From contig NZ_QGMY01000009.1 in the NCBI RefSeq assembly GCF_003173355.1, positions 105,678-169,677 on the forward strand: 64,000 nt of DNA. Direction: 5' to 3'. Both the position numbers and the translations under genes were made by a program. Each line of letters begins with the position of its first letter. Position 1 is the stretch's first letter. The DNA is from Methanospirillum lacunae. Lineage in GTDB: Archaea > Halobacteriota > Methanomicrobia > Methanomicrobiales > Methanospirillaceae. The notes under the pieces were generated by a model. It made no database searches. It saw only the letters and a list, made by a program, of their open reading frames with translations, and was not told the origin of the DNA. Of the stretch, positions 43,026 through 53,335 are shown piece by piece.

Positions 43026-43642
43026 TACTCCTTTCCTCCCAGCCTGATCATGTTGGTAGCTTTCAGAGCGTTGAAGGTTGCCTTTGCATAGTTGATGGTA
43101 GTCCGGGTCTGACCCTGGGTCTGTGCCCAGACATCACGAATACCGGCAAGGTCAAGCACCTTTTTACCAATGTCTCCGGTAACAAGGCCAATTCCCTGTG
43201 GAGCAGGCTTGAGTGTGACTTTGACACTGCCTGCAACACCAGTAACCTGCATGGGGATTGAATGTGGATGGACACATCCGCATTCCCATGAACCACAGCC
43301 ACGTTTTACCTTTATTACATGTGTCTTGGCATTTACGATCGCTTTCTTGATCGCGTCTCCCACCTGGGAGTCCTTGCCCTGTCCAAAGCCGATGTATCCG
43401 TCGTGGTTTCCAACGACGACTACAGCCCTGAACTTGACACGACGACCGGAGTCGGTCATCCTCTGTACCATGTTGATGTCGAGCACCTCATCCACGAGGT
43501 CAGGGAGGAATGCATCAACGATCTCAGGTTCTTTGATGGGTTTCCCACTGGCGAGCGCCTCGTCAATGCTCTTTATCTCACCGGACTGGACCATGCGTCC
43601 AAGACCGGTCAGGGGTACCCATTCTGTCTTCTCGTATGCCAT
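43025..43642 (-). CDS. rps5: Ribosomal protein uS5
   Basis: The 205-residue protein has the double-stranded-RNA-binding fold [25 protein letters not shown] and the C-terminal domain [23 protein letters not shown]. The archaeal feature [16 protein letters not shown] is present. It is a small-subunit protein near the mRNA entry site. Confidence 0.96.
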   Translation of the reverse strand: MAYEKTEWVPLTGLGRMVQSGEIKSIDEALASGKPIKEPEIVDAFLPDLVDEVLDINMVQRMTDSGRRVKFRAVVVVGNHDGYIGFGQGKDSQVGDAIKKAIVNAKTHVIKVKRGCGSWECGCVHPHSIPMQVTGVAGSVKVTLKPAPQGIGLVTGDIGKKVLDLAGIRDVWAQTQGQTRTTINYAKATFNALKATNMIRLGGKE

Positions 43643-43643
43643 C

Positions 43644-44171
43644 TCAGTTCAGCTCCCCCATGATTGCATCCCGAGTTGCTGCCACATTGGCAGGCAGGAC
43701 TCCTGCACGGTCGGGGGCGTATGCTGCGATATGTTCTCCGTTACACCGCTCATCAGAGGGAAGTATTTCCTCAGAATGCGGAATGTCAAGACCTGCTTCT
43801 GCTGCACCCTTCAGTGCTGCAAATACACGTGCTCCCGGACTTGCCCGGTGAAGGCCAATGTCGAGGATTGCAGCATCTTTGCCTGCATTGAGTGACCGAA
43901 CTGCAAACAGAATTCCAGTCAGGTACGCTGCAGGGGTGTTGCATAATGAACCCTTATATCCGAATTTACGGAGATCTGCAGAGTTTGCAGTGACATGAGT
44001 CCGGTCACCTTCAAGGTGGGCAGTCACCATCTGACAGATGATGTGTTTGTTGGTCTTTCTGACTACCATCCGGGGACGGACTGATACAACCAGTTTATGC
44101 CTGGCATGGTAGTCGGTTCTTCCTTCACGCCTGCGGCGGAAGGAGACAAAGTATCGTGGACCTGTTGCCAT
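43644..44171 (-). CDS. rpl18: Ribosomal protein uL18
   Basis: The 175-residue protein begins [26 protein letters not shown], the archaeal uL18/eukaryotic L5-like form, with [16 protein letters not shown]. It binds 5S rRNA. It overlaps the eL19 stop by one base. Confidence 0.95.
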   Translation of the reverse strand: MATGPRYFVSFRRRREGRTDYHARHKLVVSVRPRMVVRKTNKHIICQMVTAHLEGDRTHVTANSADLRKFGYKGSLCNTPAAYLTGILFAVRSLNAGKDAAILDIGLHRASPGARVFAALKGAAEAGLDIPHSEEILPSDERCNGEHIAAYAPDRAGVLPANVAATRDAIMGELN

Positions 44172-44617
44172 TACTGTGCCCTCCCAATCTCAATCTGGGC
44201 TTTCAGGTGTGCTACAGTCCTGAACTGACCACCAGCAGCACGCCGATAGAACCGGCGGTACACGGAACGCTCAATCTCACCAGATTCACGCAGGTCACGG
44301 AGTACCTTCCGCTGGGCACGGATACGCGAAACCCAGCGTTCCTTGCTGACGGTACGCGAGCCGATTGCACCCTTTCTGCGGCCGGGACCCTTGCGGTGTC
44401 CATAACTCCGCTTTGTCATCATGACACGTGCCCGTCCACGGGAATTACCCACCTTCTGGTGGGCAGCAATTGCTCCCTCCGTGATCAGGTTTCTGATGTC
44501 TTCACGAGAGATAGCCCGCTGCACGTCGTCGATCTTTTCAGGATCGAACCAAACGCGGTTGAGACCGCATTTGAGGACTTTGGCAGCCAGGCGTCTCTGA
44601 CCAGAAATCTGACTCAT
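44171..44617 (-). CDS. rpl19e: Ribosomal protein eL19
   Basis: The 148-residue protein has the eL19 signature QRRLAAKVLKCGLNRVWFDP and the basic stretch RSYGHRKGPGRRKGA. This protein is found in archaea and eukaryotes but not bacteria. Confidence 0.95.
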   Translation of the reverse strand: MSQISGQRRLAAKVLKCGLNRVWFDPEKIDDVQRAISREDIRNLITEGAIAAHQKVGNSRGRARVMMTKRSYGHRKGPGRRKGAIGSRTVSKERWVSRIRAQRKVLRDLRESGEIERSVYRRFYRRAAGGQFRTVAHLKAQIEIGRAQ

Positions 44618-45064
44618 TTATTCTTCCTCCTCGCTTGCATCAGTCTTGGAGACTTTTGATGCAGATTTTCCTGCTGCTGCAGGTTTGGTTGCATCCTTCC
44701 AGTTAAGGACGCGGATTTTTGCTTCTGCGGCCTTGTTCTGAATGATCTCACGCTTCTTACGACCGACAGTTGCACCAATACGGATTGCCTGTGTTGCAGC
44801 GTTGAGTCCTTCCATCTCTTTCAGATTGCAGACCCTGACTTCCCGAAGACCGCATGGATGCATTCCACGGACTGCAAGAGGACTGCCGTACCCTGGATCC
44901 GGGTGTGGACCCTTGGCCTTACGGAGTTTACGCTGTTTGCTGTGCAGACCACGGGGTCTCCTCCAGGAGTCCTTGATGGTTACCTTCTTATCAACGCCCT
45001 CACGTTTAAACCGGGCTTCTTTTGCCTTTCTTACACGCAGGAGACGTCTGATTTCTGATACCAT
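44618..45064 (-). CDS. rpl32e: Ribosomal protein eL32
   Basis: The 148-residue protein contains SWRRPRGLHSKQRKLRKAKG and GMHPCGLREVRVCNLKEMEG, the eL32 core, followed by an acidic Ala/Lys-rich tail (about 120-148) that looks unstructured. It exists only in archaea and eukaryotes. Confidence 0.94.
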   Translation of the reverse strand: MVSEIRRLLRVRKAKEARFKREGVDKKVTIKDSWRRPRGLHSKQRKLRKAKGPHPDPGYGSPLAVRGMHPCGLREVRVCNLKEMEGLNAATQAIRIGATVGRKKREIIQNKAAEAKIRVLNWKDATKPAAAGKSASKVSKTDASEEEE

Positions 45065-45603
45065 TACTGTTCACCCCTGGCAACAATGTAAATCCCGTCC
45101 TGGAATACACGGGGATCGCGATCCCGGATTCGGGTTGCCTTCTCGATATTTGAAGCGGTTGAACCAACCAGTTCCTTGTCAATACCGGTCACAGTTACCT
45201 CGTCGGTTCCGAGTTTTACTGATGTTCCCGGAAGAACACGGGCATACCGTGGATATTTCTCGCCAAGGAAGTTGAAGATCTCAAGTTTTTCGCCCTGCAT
45301 CTTCAGCTGGATTGGGAAGTGACTGTACACAACCTTGAGGCTGTACTGGTAACCTGAGGTTACACCAGTGCACATATTCTTACAATGTGAAGCAAGGGTT
45401 CCTACCATTGCCACAACTTGCTTCTTTGCAGATTCGGTTGTAAAGACAGCGTGACCGTCTTCAATGACGATATTGATTGCCGGATGCCACATGTCTCGCT
45501 GGAGTTCGCCTTTGGGCCCTTTTACCTTCAGAACGGAGTCAACCATGGTAACGGTGACACCTTCTGGAATGGATACAGTTCTTTGAGCTGACATCTGTTC
45601 CAC
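45064..45603 (-). CDS. rpl6: Ribosomal protein uL6
   Basis: The 179-residue protein has two repeats of the uL6 fold: SIPEGVTVTMVDSVLKVKGPKGEL and the later VLPGTSVKLGTDEVTVTGIDKELVG. It sits near the factor-binding site of the large subunit. Confidence 0.95.
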   Translation of the reverse strand: MEQMSAQRTVSIPEGVTVTMVDSVLKVKGPKGELQRDMWHPAINIVIEDGHAVFTTESAKKQVVAMVGTLASHCKNMCTGVTSGYQYSLKVVYSHFPIQLKMQGEKLEIFNFLGEKYPRYARVLPGTSVKLGTDEVTVTGIDKELVGSTASNIEKATRIRDRDPRVFQDGIYIVARGEQ

Positions 45604-45605
45604 CC

Positions 45606-45998
45606 TTAGTATACGTACCCCAGCAATTCGCCGCCGATTCCAAGCTGACGTGCTTCATGATGAGGCATTACACCTTTTGAAGTAGAGATCAGCAACATAC
45701 CGATGCTCTTGGATGGGAGGTACTGCTGTTCCCAGCTTTCCATGTCAGCCAGCTTTACCGAGAACCGGGGGGAGATGGCACCACACTTGTTGATCATACC
45801 AGACATGGTTACCTTAAACTGGCCACCACGGCCGTCTTCAACAAGGGTATACTCCCTGATGTAACCGGCTTCTTTCATAACGCGGAGCATCTCACCGATC
45901 AATGCAGCTGCAGGCTGGACGATGCATTCTGCCCGTCCGGTATCTGCTGCATTCTTGAGCGTGCATAACGCATCCGCAACCGTATTCAGTCTTGCCAT
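45606..45998 (-). CDS. rps8: Ribosomal protein uS8
   Basis: The 130-residue protein begins [21 protein letters not shown] and ends with the conserved [27 protein letters not shown]. It is a primary 16S rRNA binder. It follows the small uS14 gene by 11 bp. Confidence 0.96.
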   Translation of the reverse strand: MARLNTVADALCTLKNAADTGRAECIVQPAAALIGEMLRVMKEAGYIREYTLVEDGRGGQFKVTMSGMINKCGAISPRFSVKLADMESWEQQYLPSKSIGMLLISTSKGVMPHHEARQLGIGGELLGYVY

Positions 45999-46009
45999 TA
46001 CTCTCCTCC

Positions 46010-46177
46010 TCAGTTCAGTTTCTTAAAGCCCAGCTTGCTGGCCCATTCTCTGAAGCACTGTCTGCAGAAGTATATACTGTATCTGCGGACAAGTCCCTGC
46101 TTGCGTCCGCAAAGCTTACACTCATGTGCTCCGCGTCCGAAAACTTTTGTCCTTTCTTTTCCAGCCTTCTCAGACAT
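46010..46177 (-). CDS. rps14: Ribosomal protein uS14 (zinc form)
   Basis: This 55-residue gene was found by reading the gap between uL5 and uS8. The product [20 protein letters not shown] continues with [20 protein letters not shown] and C, so it has the zinc-binding pattern C-x2-C...C-x2-C and ends GFKKLN. Length and motif fit the archaeal zinc-containing uS14. It shares one base with the uL5 stop. Confidence 0.95.
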   Translation of the reverse strand: MSEKAGKERTKVFGRGAHECKLCGRKQGLVRRYSIYFCRQCFREWASKLGFKKLN

Positions 46178-46683
46178 TACTGAACCTCCACGCCATATTT
46201 TCCATTCAGGAAACCGACGGTGTCTTCATGGCTGACCCGCTGCTTCAGCGGAAGTTTCTTGGTCTGAATATGTCTCCGGGCAATCCGGACACCATTGCGT
46301 TTAACGACAACGGTAACATCGAGACCAAAGATTCCAATCTTTGGATCATAACTCTGACCCGGGTAATCGGTGTGTTCTTCGACACCAAAGGAGAAATTCC
46401 CCTGTTGGTCGACTGCCCGTGCTGACAGTTTGTTCCCGACAACTTTCAGAGAAGTGACCAGAAACTCTTCAGCTGTATTACCACGCAGAGTGGTTTTGCA
46501 GCTGAGGGGCTGCCCCTTTCTGAGACCAAATGCGGGAATTGTCTGTTTTGCAACTCCACGGACCGGTTTGTTTCCGGTGATCTCACTCAGGATCTTTTCT
46601 GCACTGACAAGACGGTCTCCTGCTTCTCCGACACCCATGTGGACGACAATCTTGTCGATTGAAACCTCACGGTTTGGGTTCAT
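46177..46683 (-). CDS. rpl5: Ribosomal protein uL5
   Basis: The 168-residue protein has [48 protein letters not shown] and [21 protein letters not shown], the archaeal uL5 pattern. It binds 5S rRNA. It overlaps eS4 by 4 bp. Confidence 0.96.
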   Translation of the reverse strand: MNPNREVSIDKIVVHMGVGEAGDRLVSAEKILSEITGNKPVRGVAKQTIPAFGLRKGQPLSCKTTLRGNTAEEFLVTSLKVVGNKLSARAVDQQGNFSFGVEEHTDYPGQSYDPKIGIFGLDVTVVVKRNGVRIARRHIQTKKLPLKQRVSHEDTVGFLNGKYGVEVQ

Positions 46684-47405
46684 TCCTCAATCCCCCAGTT
46701 GTCGACTGCTGACTTCTCGCGACCAACAGTGACAACATACTCATCGATGGTCTCAAAAGACTCTCCGGTCCCTTCATCCTTGAGAAGTACACGGTTTGGA
46801 AGACTGCCGCTCACAATCACACGATCAGTAATCCGGGCGATGTTGCCGGAGTGCTTTCCTCCGATAACCATGACCATGCTTCCGGTCTGGTATGGGAAGT
46901 GATCGAGAATCTTGTTTAACTCACCATCTTTCAGGGAGAGAACGACTGAATCGCCGGTTTTGTAACTGTTGTCTGCGATGATGTTTGATCCGTCACGTAG
47001 ATTCAGCTGAACCTTGCCACCCTTGATGATCGTCTTGTTGGTGATCTTGACAAGCCTTGATTGGGCAGCTTCTGCATCAATCTGGATGGTCTTGTGCCGG
47101 CCCTTTGCGTCACGAAGAATACGGTAATGTTTTCCGGTCTTCGGGATGGAGATGATATCAAAGATACCGATACCCATGTCTGCATGTCTACATGCACGGC
47201 CGTTCACCAGTATTTCACGCTGACGAAGAATCTGCTTGACTTCTTTCATATTCCGGGCTACCCCGATATGATCACGAAGCCAGACAGCGATCGGCAGTGC
47301 ATTGGTGTTGTGCGGTCCCGGGGAGGGCTTCATGACGAACTTTGTCGTCTTTCTTGCAATACCCCAGGAATTTGGTGCTACAACTCTCTTCAGGTGTTGT
47401 CCCAT
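46680..47405 (-). CDS. rps4e: Ribosomal protein eS4
   Basis: ATG 47405 (241 aa) is chosen because eS4 begins MGQHLKRVVAPNSW; the 14 codons before it extend into the uL24 gene. An S4-type RNA-binding part (VKQILRQREILVNGRACRHADMGIG) is followed by a KOW domain (MVMVIGGKHSGNIARITDRV). Found in archaea and eukaryotes. Confidence 0.95.
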   Translation of the reverse strand: MGQHLKRVVAPNSWGIARKTTKFVMKPSPGPHNTNALPIAVWLRDHIGVARNMKEVKQILRQREILVNGRACRHADMGIGIFDIISIPKTGKHYRILRDAKGRHKTIQIDAEAAQSRLVKITNKTIIKGGKVQLNLRDGSNIIADNSYKTGDSVVLSLKDGELNKILDHFPYQTGSMVMVIGGKHSGNIARITDRVIVSGSLPNRVLLKDEGTGESFETIDEYVVTVGREKSAVDNWGIEE

Positions 47406-47406
47406 C

Positions 47407-47769
47407 TTATTCACCACCCAGTTTCTGCTCGCGTCGCTTGTCCTCAAGATTCAGTTCAGTAACGATAACATTTGAGGGATCAATCGGACGTGGCACTTCA
47501 GTGCCATCTGCCTTCTTGACAGATACGCCATCTATGACAATCTGGGATTTTTTGGTTATTACTGAGTCCACGGAGCCTGATGTCCCTGAATGATCACCAC
47601 GGATGACCTTAACGGTGTCACCCTTGATAACACGGACACTTCTCTGGTTGTACTTCTCACGCAGTTCCTTGGAAAGGGGAGCGTGCAGAAGGGATCCGCG
47701 CTCGTGGTGCGCGGCATTATACCGGGCTTTGCGCTGTTTTCTTGGTTGTTTACTTGCAATCCTTACCAT
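47407..47769 (-). CDS. rpl24: Ribosomal protein uL24
   Basis: ATG 47769 (120 aa) is used; GTG 47778, right after the uL14 stop, is an alternative. The protein begins with the archaeal SKQPRKQRKARYNAAHHERG and has the KOW motif VIKGDTVKVIRGDHSGTSGSV. Confidence 0.93.
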   Translation of the reverse strand: MVRIASKQPRKQRKARYNAAHHERGSLLHAPLSKELREKYNQRSVRVIKGDTVKVIRGDHSGTSGSVDSVITKKSQIVIDGVSVKKADGTEVPRPIDPSNVIVTELNLEDKRREQKLGGE

Positions 47770-47778
47770 TCGCACCAC

Positions 47779-48177
47779 TCACACGATGATCGTGGCCATC
47801 GAACCAATACGTGGGTACCGGATCGCGACCTCACGAGCAACCGGACCCTTGATCTCGGTTCCACGTGGCTCATTCTTTTCGTCAACGACTACAACGGCAT
47901 TATCCTCAAAACTGAGGCGAAGTCCGCTTGGGCGACGAATTTCTTTCTTCTGGCGAATAACCACGGCACGCACGAGTTTCCTCCGCATGTCGGGTGTACC
48001 CTTCTTGACACTTACCGTGGCGATATCAGCAAGGCCGAGTTTCGGCTGCCTGCGTCTGACACCATGGTATCCAAAGACCGAGACAACCTGGACTAACCGT
48101 GCTCCGGTGTTGTCTGCACATGCCAGTCTGGTTCCGGTGCTTACTGAACGGGGGACCTTTATCCCTAGGCCCCTCAT
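47779..48177 (-). CDS. rpl14: Ribosomal protein uL14
   Basis: The 132-residue protein contains [20 protein letters not shown] and [28 protein letters not shown], the uL14 signature. It overlaps uS17 by 4 bp. Confidence 0.96.
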   Translation of the reverse strand: MRGLGIKVPRSVSTGTRLACADNTGARLVQVVSVFGYHGVRRRQPKLGLADIATVSVKKGTPDMRRKLVRAVVIRQKKEIRRPSGLRLSFEDNAVVVVDEKNEPRGTEIKGPVAREVAIRYPRIGSMATIIV

Positions 48178-48500
48178 GACTTGTTCACCTCAATAACCAC
48201 AAAGGTCTTGGTCTTGGAGAGCGGCCTGCACTCGGCTATGCTCACAGTGTCTCCAACCCGTGCATGGAGGCATGGTGGGTTGTGTGCATGAATCTTTGAA
48301 CTACGCTTCTCGTACCGCTGGTACTTCTTGACAAAGTGCAGGTAGTCCCTCCTGATCACTACCGACCCCGTCATCTTGTCGCTCACGACTTTGCCGGTGA
48401 TCACCTGGCCGCGCACCGGCAAGGTGCCATGGAACGGGCAGTTTACGTCCGAACACTCTTTTTCCGGCGTAGGGACGTTAAATCCGATATTTCTTGCCAT
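48174..48500 (-). CDS. rps17: Ribosomal protein uS17
   Basis: The 108-residue archaeal form starts [20 protein letters not shown] and has the OB-fold core [24 protein letters not shown] and [17 protein letters not shown]. It binds 16S rRNA. Confidence 0.95.
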   Translation of the reverse strand: MARNIGFNVPTPEKECSDVNCPFHGTLPVRGQVITGKVVSDKMTGSVVIRRDYLHFVKKYQRYEKRSSKIHAHNPPCLHARVGDTVSIAECRPLSKTKTFVVIEVNKS

Positions 48501-48509
48501 TTTGAACCT

Positions 48510-48785
48510 TTATTTTCTGATTCGCATTGTTGTCCGTCTCTCTGGAGCCATCAGGAGTGCTGAGCCATCCAGATCAACGACTTTTCCCCCGGGAATACGG
48601 GTTCGAAGGGTGATACCCTTTTTTCCCACCATCTTCAGACCAGAAACAGTCTTAATCATGACCGTGTTTTTGGTCTCATCGATGATGATTCCGGTGATTC
48701 CCACAAGGGATGGGCTAGAGGCATGCACCACAGTGACATCCAGTCCGATGAGTTCATGGAACAGGATGTTCTGCGGTGTAATCAT
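48510..48785 (-). CDS. rnp1: RNase P protein component 1 (Rnp1/Pop4)
   Basis: The 91-residue protein reads ILFHELIGLDVTVVHASSP, then GITGIIIDETKNTVMIKT, the Sm-like barrel of Pop4/Rpp29. It is a subunit of archaeal RNase P, which matures tRNA 5' ends. It overlaps the uL29 gene by 4 bp; no SUI1 (translation factor aIF1) gene stands between them, though many archaea have one there. Confidence 0.93.
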   Translation of the reverse strand: MITPQNILFHELIGLDVTVVHASSPSLVGITGIIIDETKNTVMIKTVSGLKMVGKKGITLRTRIPGGKVVDLDGSALLMAPERRTTMRIRK

Positions 48786-48985
48786 GCCAGGGTTCTGCGG
48801 TTCTGTTCAGTCTTCATCCGGGCAATAGTCCGGCGAATTTCACGGATCTGTCCTGGATTCTCAGGAGCACCACCGGCGCTGACTTTACCCCGGTACTGGA
48901 TCAGTTCCATCTTGAGTTTGTCAACCTGTTCTACCAGTTCGACATCAGAGAGCTGACTAACATCACGTGCTCTGAAGATTGCCAT
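48782..48985 (-). CDS. rpl29: Ribosomal protein uL29
   Basis: The 67-residue helical protein has SDVELVEQVDKLKMELIQYRG and IREIRRTIARMKTEQN, the uL29 hairpin of helices near the exit tunnel. It shares one base with the uS3 stop. Confidence 0.95.
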   Translation of the reverse strand: MAIFRARDVSQLSDVELVEQVDKLKMELIQYRGKVSAGGAPENPGQIREIRRTIARMKTEQNRRTLA

Positions 48986-49701
48986 TAGAGGTCCTCCTCA
49001 ACATCTGGCTCGTCAAGCATCTCTTCGAGTGGAACATCCTCATCAACAACAGAGTCTGATGAGATCTTGGTCAGGTGAGGGGCAAGGGCTGCCTTCTTCT
49101 TCTCAATAACCGCAGTTACCTGGAAGTGGTCAGGAAGTTGTGCACCTGGCGGAATGATCCGTACCTGAACACCGATAACACCGAGCTTCTTGATTGCTAC
49201 AGCGAATCCCTTCTCGACGATGGTGTTTACCGGATCTCCGGAGTGCTTGATGTATCCTTCAGTAAACTTCTGGACACGACCACGTGCTCCGGTGAGTTTT
49301 CCAGAGATGACAACCTCGCAACCAAGTGCTCCGGACTCCATGATTCTGCGGATCGTGGATGATCCTGCTTTTCTGAAGTACCATCCGCGCTCAAGTGCAC
49401 TGGCGAGCCGCTCTGCCATGATCTGTGCATTCAGGTTCGGGTTATCAACCTGTTGAACCTCAATCTGCGGAGATTCTACCCCGTAGACTGTTGCAAGGTC
49501 CTGGGTCAGGCTGCGAACAACCTTTCCACCTTTTCCAATGACGATACCCGGCTTCTCTGCAAAGATCGTCACCTGGGTGCCGAGGGGTGTCCGGATGAGA
49601 TCCATACCACCGTATCCGGCACGCTTGAGCTCACGGGAGAGATGTTTCTCAACCCGGACCTTCCGTACGCCGTCTGCTACAAACTTACGTTCTACTGCCA
49701 T
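48985..49701 (-). CDS. rps3: Ribosomal protein uS3
   Basis: The 238-residue protein has the KH domain ([28 protein letters not shown]) and the C-terminal domain ([21 protein letters not shown]). The end is a long acidic tail ([19 protein letters not shown]), usual for archaeal uS3. Confidence 0.96.
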   Translation of the reverse strand: MAVERKFVADGVRKVRVEKHLSRELKRAGYGGMDLIRTPLGTQVTIFAEKPGIVIGKGGKVVRSLTQDLATVYGVESPQIEVQQVDNPNLNAQIMAERLASALERGWYFRKAGSSTIRRIMESGALGCEVVISGKLTGARGRVQKFTEGYIKHSGDPVNTIVEKGFAVAIKKLGVIGVQVRIIPPGAQLPDHFQVTAVIEKKKAALAPHLTKISSDSVVDEDVPLEEMLDEPDVEEDL

Positions 49702-49705
49702 ACGT

Positions 49706-50170
49706 TCAGGCCTCCTGCTCGGAGACGATCATCTCGATGTTGACGGTCTGCCGATCTTTGGGAGTTGCCCGGCCCATTGCACGGGGCATGAAACTCCGGC
49801 GACGGATACCGCGGTTTGCTGACACATGGATGATACGGAGTTTTTCCGTGTCGAGTCCGCTGTATTCAGCGTTCTTGCGCACACTGTTAAAGAGCCGGAG
49901 ATAAACCTGGCTTGCCTTCTGTGGGTAGCGACCGCCATCCCAGCCGACAAGGCCACGTTTGTGGGCCACATTTCGGTTGAATTTCTTGAAGGGGATGGCC
50001 TTTTTCAGGTCAACCACATCATTCAGGTATGCTTCAGCCTCTGCAAGGGATTTCCCCCTGACAAACCGGGCAATCTCAATTGCGTGCTTGGGGGAGATAG
50101 GTGCCTCATTCACCCTGCCACGGGCAAGATTGTCCCCTTCCACCTTGTTTGAATACTCGATTCTTCCCAT
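49706..50170 (-). CDS. rpl22: Ribosomal protein uL22
   Basis: The 154-residue archaeal form has [25 protein letters not shown] and [21 protein letters not shown], whose loop lines the exit tunnel. Confidence 0.95.
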   Translation of the reverse strand: MGRIEYSNKVEGDNLARGRVNEAPISPKHAIEIARFVRGKSLAEAEAYLNDVVDLKKAIPFKKFNRNVAHKRGLVGWDGGRYPQKASQVYLRLFNSVRKNAEYSGLDTEKLRIIHVSANRGIRRRSFMPRAMGRATPKDRQTVNIEMIVSEQEA

Positions 50171-50175
50171 TCACA

Positions 50176-50589
50176 TCACTTCAGTGGAACGAACTTACTC
50201 GACCGTGTTGCTCCAATACCAGCAGAACCGTGAGCGACTTTCCTTCGTGTCAGGGCGAATTCTCCAAGGTAATGGAAGACTGCTTCAGGCTGAATCTCAA
50301 CCTTAACAAACTCCTTCCCGTTGTAAATCTCGATTTCACGTCCAATCATCTCTGGGAGAATGATCATATCGCGGACATGAGTCTTGACTCGGCTGTCACC
50401 CTTACGCAGATCAGCAAGAAGTGTGTCCTCGCTGATGGTCCATCCACGGAGAACCTTCCGCCGTGCCCGTGAGGGCATGACCGGAAGCAGTTCCTCAATA
50501 GTCATGGATTTGAGAGCCTCGGCGTTGAATCCATGATATGTGAACTCTTCCTTTCGCCGTGGCAATTTCTTCTGAATCTTCTTTGCCAT
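50176..50589 (-). CDS. rps19: Ribosomal protein uS19
   Basis: The 137-residue protein has EMIGREIEIYNGKEFVKVEI and EFALTRRKVAHGSAGIGATRSSKF, the archaeal uS19 pattern. It sits in the head of the small subunit. Confidence 0.95.
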   Translation of the reverse strand: MAKKIQKKLPRRKEEFTYHGFNAEALKSMTIEELLPVMPSRARRKVLRGWTISEDTLLADLRKGDSRVKTHVRDMIILPEMIGREIEIYNGKEFVKVEIQPEAVFHYLGEFALTRRKVAHGSAGIGATRSSKFVPLK

Positions 50590-50593
50590 CCGC

Positions 50594-51307
50594 TTACCTC
50601 CTTCTGCCTGTGCGGCGTGCGGCTATGTGCCCAACCTTCCGGCCAGGGGATGTTCCGCGGCTCACTGTCTTTGGTCTGCCAGCGTGCTGATGTCCTCCAC
50701 CACCGAATGGGTGATCGATAACATTCATAGCTTCACCTCTGACCCGTGGCCAGTTGCTTGCGGTATTCTTCATCTTGTGATATTTCTTACCGGCCTTGAC
50801 GAACGGCTTCTCGCTGCGGCCACCGCCTGCGACAACACCAACGGTTGCACGGCACTGGCCGTTGAACCACTTTGTCTTTCCGCTTGGCATCCGGACTGCA
50901 ACCCGGCCTTCCATCTTGTCGGTGATCATAGCCTGAACGCCACCTGCACGGACGAACTTTCCACCATCATTTGGTCTGGCTTCAATGTTGCAGATGTATG
51001 CACCAGTCGGAATTGCTGACATTGGAAGTGTGTTTCCATTCTTGTAGGAGACTTCAGATCCCCAGGACATTGTGTCCCCGATTCCAAGTCCTTCCGGAAC
51101 AAGAACGTACTTCTTCTCACTGCCTTCAACTTCGACCTTGGCGATAGGTGTGTGTCTGGCCGGATCATGCTCAATGTCAATAATGACCGCATTAACCGTG
51201 GTGTCATTGCGTCCAAGGTGACGCAGTTCTGCCTTGTACCGGTGTGACGGTGCACGGTAGGTTGGTCCTCCGTGTCCACGGCTTTGTGTTGTGATTCGAT
51301 GTCCCAT
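50594..51307 (-). CDS. rpl2: Ribosomal protein uL2
   Basis: The 237-residue protein includes KNGNTLPMSAIPTGAYICNIEARP and VRGEAMNVIDHPFGGGGHQHAG, with the essential His near the peptidyl transferase site. It follows uL23 by 11 bp. Confidence 0.96.
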   Translation of the reverse strand: MGHRITTQSRGHGGPTYRAPSHRYKAELRHLGRNDTTVNAVIIDIEHDPARHTPIAKVEVEGSEKKYVLVPEGLGIGDTMSWGSEVSYKNGNTLPMSAIPTGAYICNIEARPNDGGKFVRAGGVQAMITDKMEGRVAVRMPSGKTKWFNGQCRATVGVVAGGGRSEKPFVKAGKKYHKMKNTASNWPRVRGEAMNVIDHPFGGGGHQHAGRPKTVSRGTSPGRKVGHIAARRTGRRR

Positions 51308-51318
51308 CTTGCACCACC

Positions 51319-51567
51319 TTACATTATGCCGAGACGGCTGAGAATCTCCTCTGCGGCCTTTTCATTGGTAAATCCGATGATGGCTTTCTTTTCACCCTTG
51401 GTGGTCATCATCGTCCTCACTGAGGTGACCTGCTGGCCGAACATTTTCTCGACCGCCTTCTTGATCTCCGGTTTGGTTGCATCGCGATCAACCAGAAACT
51501 GGAGTTTGCTCTCGTTCTCTACCCCATAGGTTGCCTTTTCAGTTGCATACGGGTACTTCAGAACCAT
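51319..51567 (-). CDS. rpl23: Ribosomal protein uL23
   Basis: The 82-residue protein reads YPYATEKATYGVENESKLQF and KKAVEKMFGQQVTSVRTMMTTKGEKKAII, the compact archaeal uL23. It lies at the exit tunnel and binds SRP. One base overlaps the uL4 stop. Confidence 0.95.
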   Translation of the reverse strand: MVLKYPYATEKATYGVENESKLQFLVDRDATKPEIKKAVEKMFGQQVTSVRTMMTTKGEKKAIIGFTNEKAAEEILSRLGIM

Positions 51568-52316
51568 TATTGTTCACCCCCGAGTCTGACAATTGCATCT
51601 TCAGTCCAGACAGTCAGACGTGCAGACTGAGTACCTGGAGCGAGGAGTTCTACATTCAGACTATCAACCGGGCAGACATCTACCCCAGAGAGGTTGCGGG
51701 CTGCACGCAGTGGTTCGTTTCCGGTTACAATAAGCAGGCTTTTACGCTGTTTGTACCGTCGACCACGCATTTTTCCGCGACCTGCACGGACCTTGCGAGA
51801 GCCTTCTGCCTTGAGAACGTCATCATAGACACCGATTGCGCGCAGTGCTGCAATGACATCGCGTGTCTTTCCAAGTGATTCAAACTCATTGGTCAGAACA
51901 AACGGAAGAGAGCCTTCAAAGACATGCCCTCGTGACTTGACGAGTTCATCGCTGATAGTTGCCGCAATTGCTGAACTAAGAGCTTTTCTTCTCTCTTTGC
52001 GGTTGATGTCGCGTGTCAGAATTTTCTGAACTACAGGCGGATGTGCCTCACGACCACCTTTTGCCTGTGGAACCTTTGCAGCCCGGGAGCTGTTCTTCAG
52101 ACGTGGAACATGTGATGCACCACGACCACTACCCCAGCCGACGGCTGATTTAGTGATACCTGCATAGACGTATGCACCATGGGGCTGATACCGGTGACTC
52201 TGAATCGAGATGACCGCCTTTTTGATTAAATCTGGGCGGTACTCGGACGCAAAGACAGACGGGAGTTCGATCTCATGGTCAACCGAACCTGACAATGATA
52301 AAACCTGTGCTTTCAT
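51567..52316 (-). CDS. rpl4: Ribosomal protein uL4
   Basis: The 249-residue archaeal form has [30 protein letters not shown] and [23 protein letters not shown]. In bacteria uL4 represses its own operon; the long leader upstream of uL3 here leaves room for such control. It follows uL3 by 5 bp. Confidence 0.95.
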   Translation of the reverse strand: MKAQVLSLSGSVDHEIELPSVFASEYRPDLIKKAVISIQSHRYQPHGAYVYAGITKSAVGWGSGRGASHVPRLKNSSRAAKVPQAKGGREAHPPVVQKILTRDINRKERRKALSSAIAATISDELVKSRGHVFEGSLPFVLTNEFESLGKTRDVIAALRAIGVYDDVLKAEGSRKVRAGRGKMRGRRYKQRKSLLIVTGNEPLRAARNLSGVDVCPVDSLNVELLAPGTQSARLTVWTEDAIVRLGGEQ

Positions 52317-52321
52317 CTAGA

Positions 52322-53335
52322 TCACCCCTGTTTGCTCTGCTGGCTCACGAATTCGACCACCGGCTCGCGGGCCTTGTGCTCACCCTGACGGATTGCATGT
52401 CTGATTCTTACAAGACGCTTGCATGGACCAGGGAGTGAACCCTTGATAAGGACATATCTGCTCCGGACTTCGCCGTAGTGCAGGAACCCACCTTCTGGAG
52501 TAACATCTGCCCCGTCTTCACCAATCCGGATGAGGCGTTTGTTGTATTCAGTCCGCTGCTGGTATCCCATCTGACCCATCATTGGAACCTGCCACCGTAC
52601 GTGGTGAGGATTCCATGGTCCGAGTGTACCAACATGGCGTTCTTTGCCACCACGTGAGTGTTTGCGTTTACGGAGGTGAACTCCCCAGCGTTTGACAGGA
52701 CCCTGGGTACCTTTTCCTTTCGTGATTGCAGTAACATCGGTGTACTGACCAACCTGGAACATCCCACGGATGTCAACATCCTTACCAAGCATGCCGACAG
52801 CAAAGTCAAACCGCTCTGCCATACTTCCACCACCAATCCGTGTCTCCATAAGGTCAGGGACCTTCTTTGGGACACCAGTGAGGAGTGCAGGCCGGGTGTA
52901 GGTTATTGCAATAACCTCGACAATTTTATCTGCCTCGATAGCTTCGCGAATCTTCTTTTCAGCCTCTTCGCGCTTGTAGTTCTTTGGCAGGTTGATTCTG
53001 CGTCCAAGATCAGACTCAAGGTTTTCTGCCCAGATCTCGGTCATTGGATGGTGACCGTAGGTATCTTTGCGGTAAACACGAATTGCAGCAACCTTCATGT
53101 CAGGTACTTCTACAACGGTGACCGGAACCATGATGTCCTTGCCTTCATTTGGACTCTTTACATGGTCGTCGACCATAATGACATGAGTCATTCCTACCTT
53201 ATATCCGGCAAAACCCTGGAGCGCTGGCTCTCCTTCATATGCGGGCCATGCATGATATTTCGGTACCTGGCTCTTCGCCCGTTTCCGCGGGCTGAATGCC
53301 AGGGAACCCATGCGGGGTCTGTGTACGTTTGGCAT
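52322..53335 (-). CDS. rpl3: Ribosomal protein uL3
   Basis: The 337-residue protein, first of the supercluster, has [20 protein letters not shown] at the start, then [23 protein letters not shown] and HRTE-like [17 protein letters not shown]. It is one of the first proteins to bind 23S rRNA. Confidence 0.96.
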   Translation of the reverse strand: MPNVHRPRMGSLAFSPRKRAKSQVPKYHAWPAYEGEPALQGFAGYKVGMTHVIMVDDHVKSPNEGKDIMVPVTVVEVPDMKVAAIRVYRKDTYGHHPMTEIWAENLESDLGRRINLPKNYKREEAEKKIREAIEADKIVEVIAITYTRPALLTGVPKKVPDLMETRIGGGSMAERFDFAVGMLGKDVDIRGMFQVGQYTDVTAITKGKGTQGPVKRWGVHLRKRKHSRGGKERHVGTLGPWNPHHVRWQVPMMGQMGYQQRTEYNKRLIRIGEDGADVTPEGGFLHYGEVRSRYVLIKGSLPGPCKRLVRIRHAIRQGEHKAREPVVEFVSQQSKQG

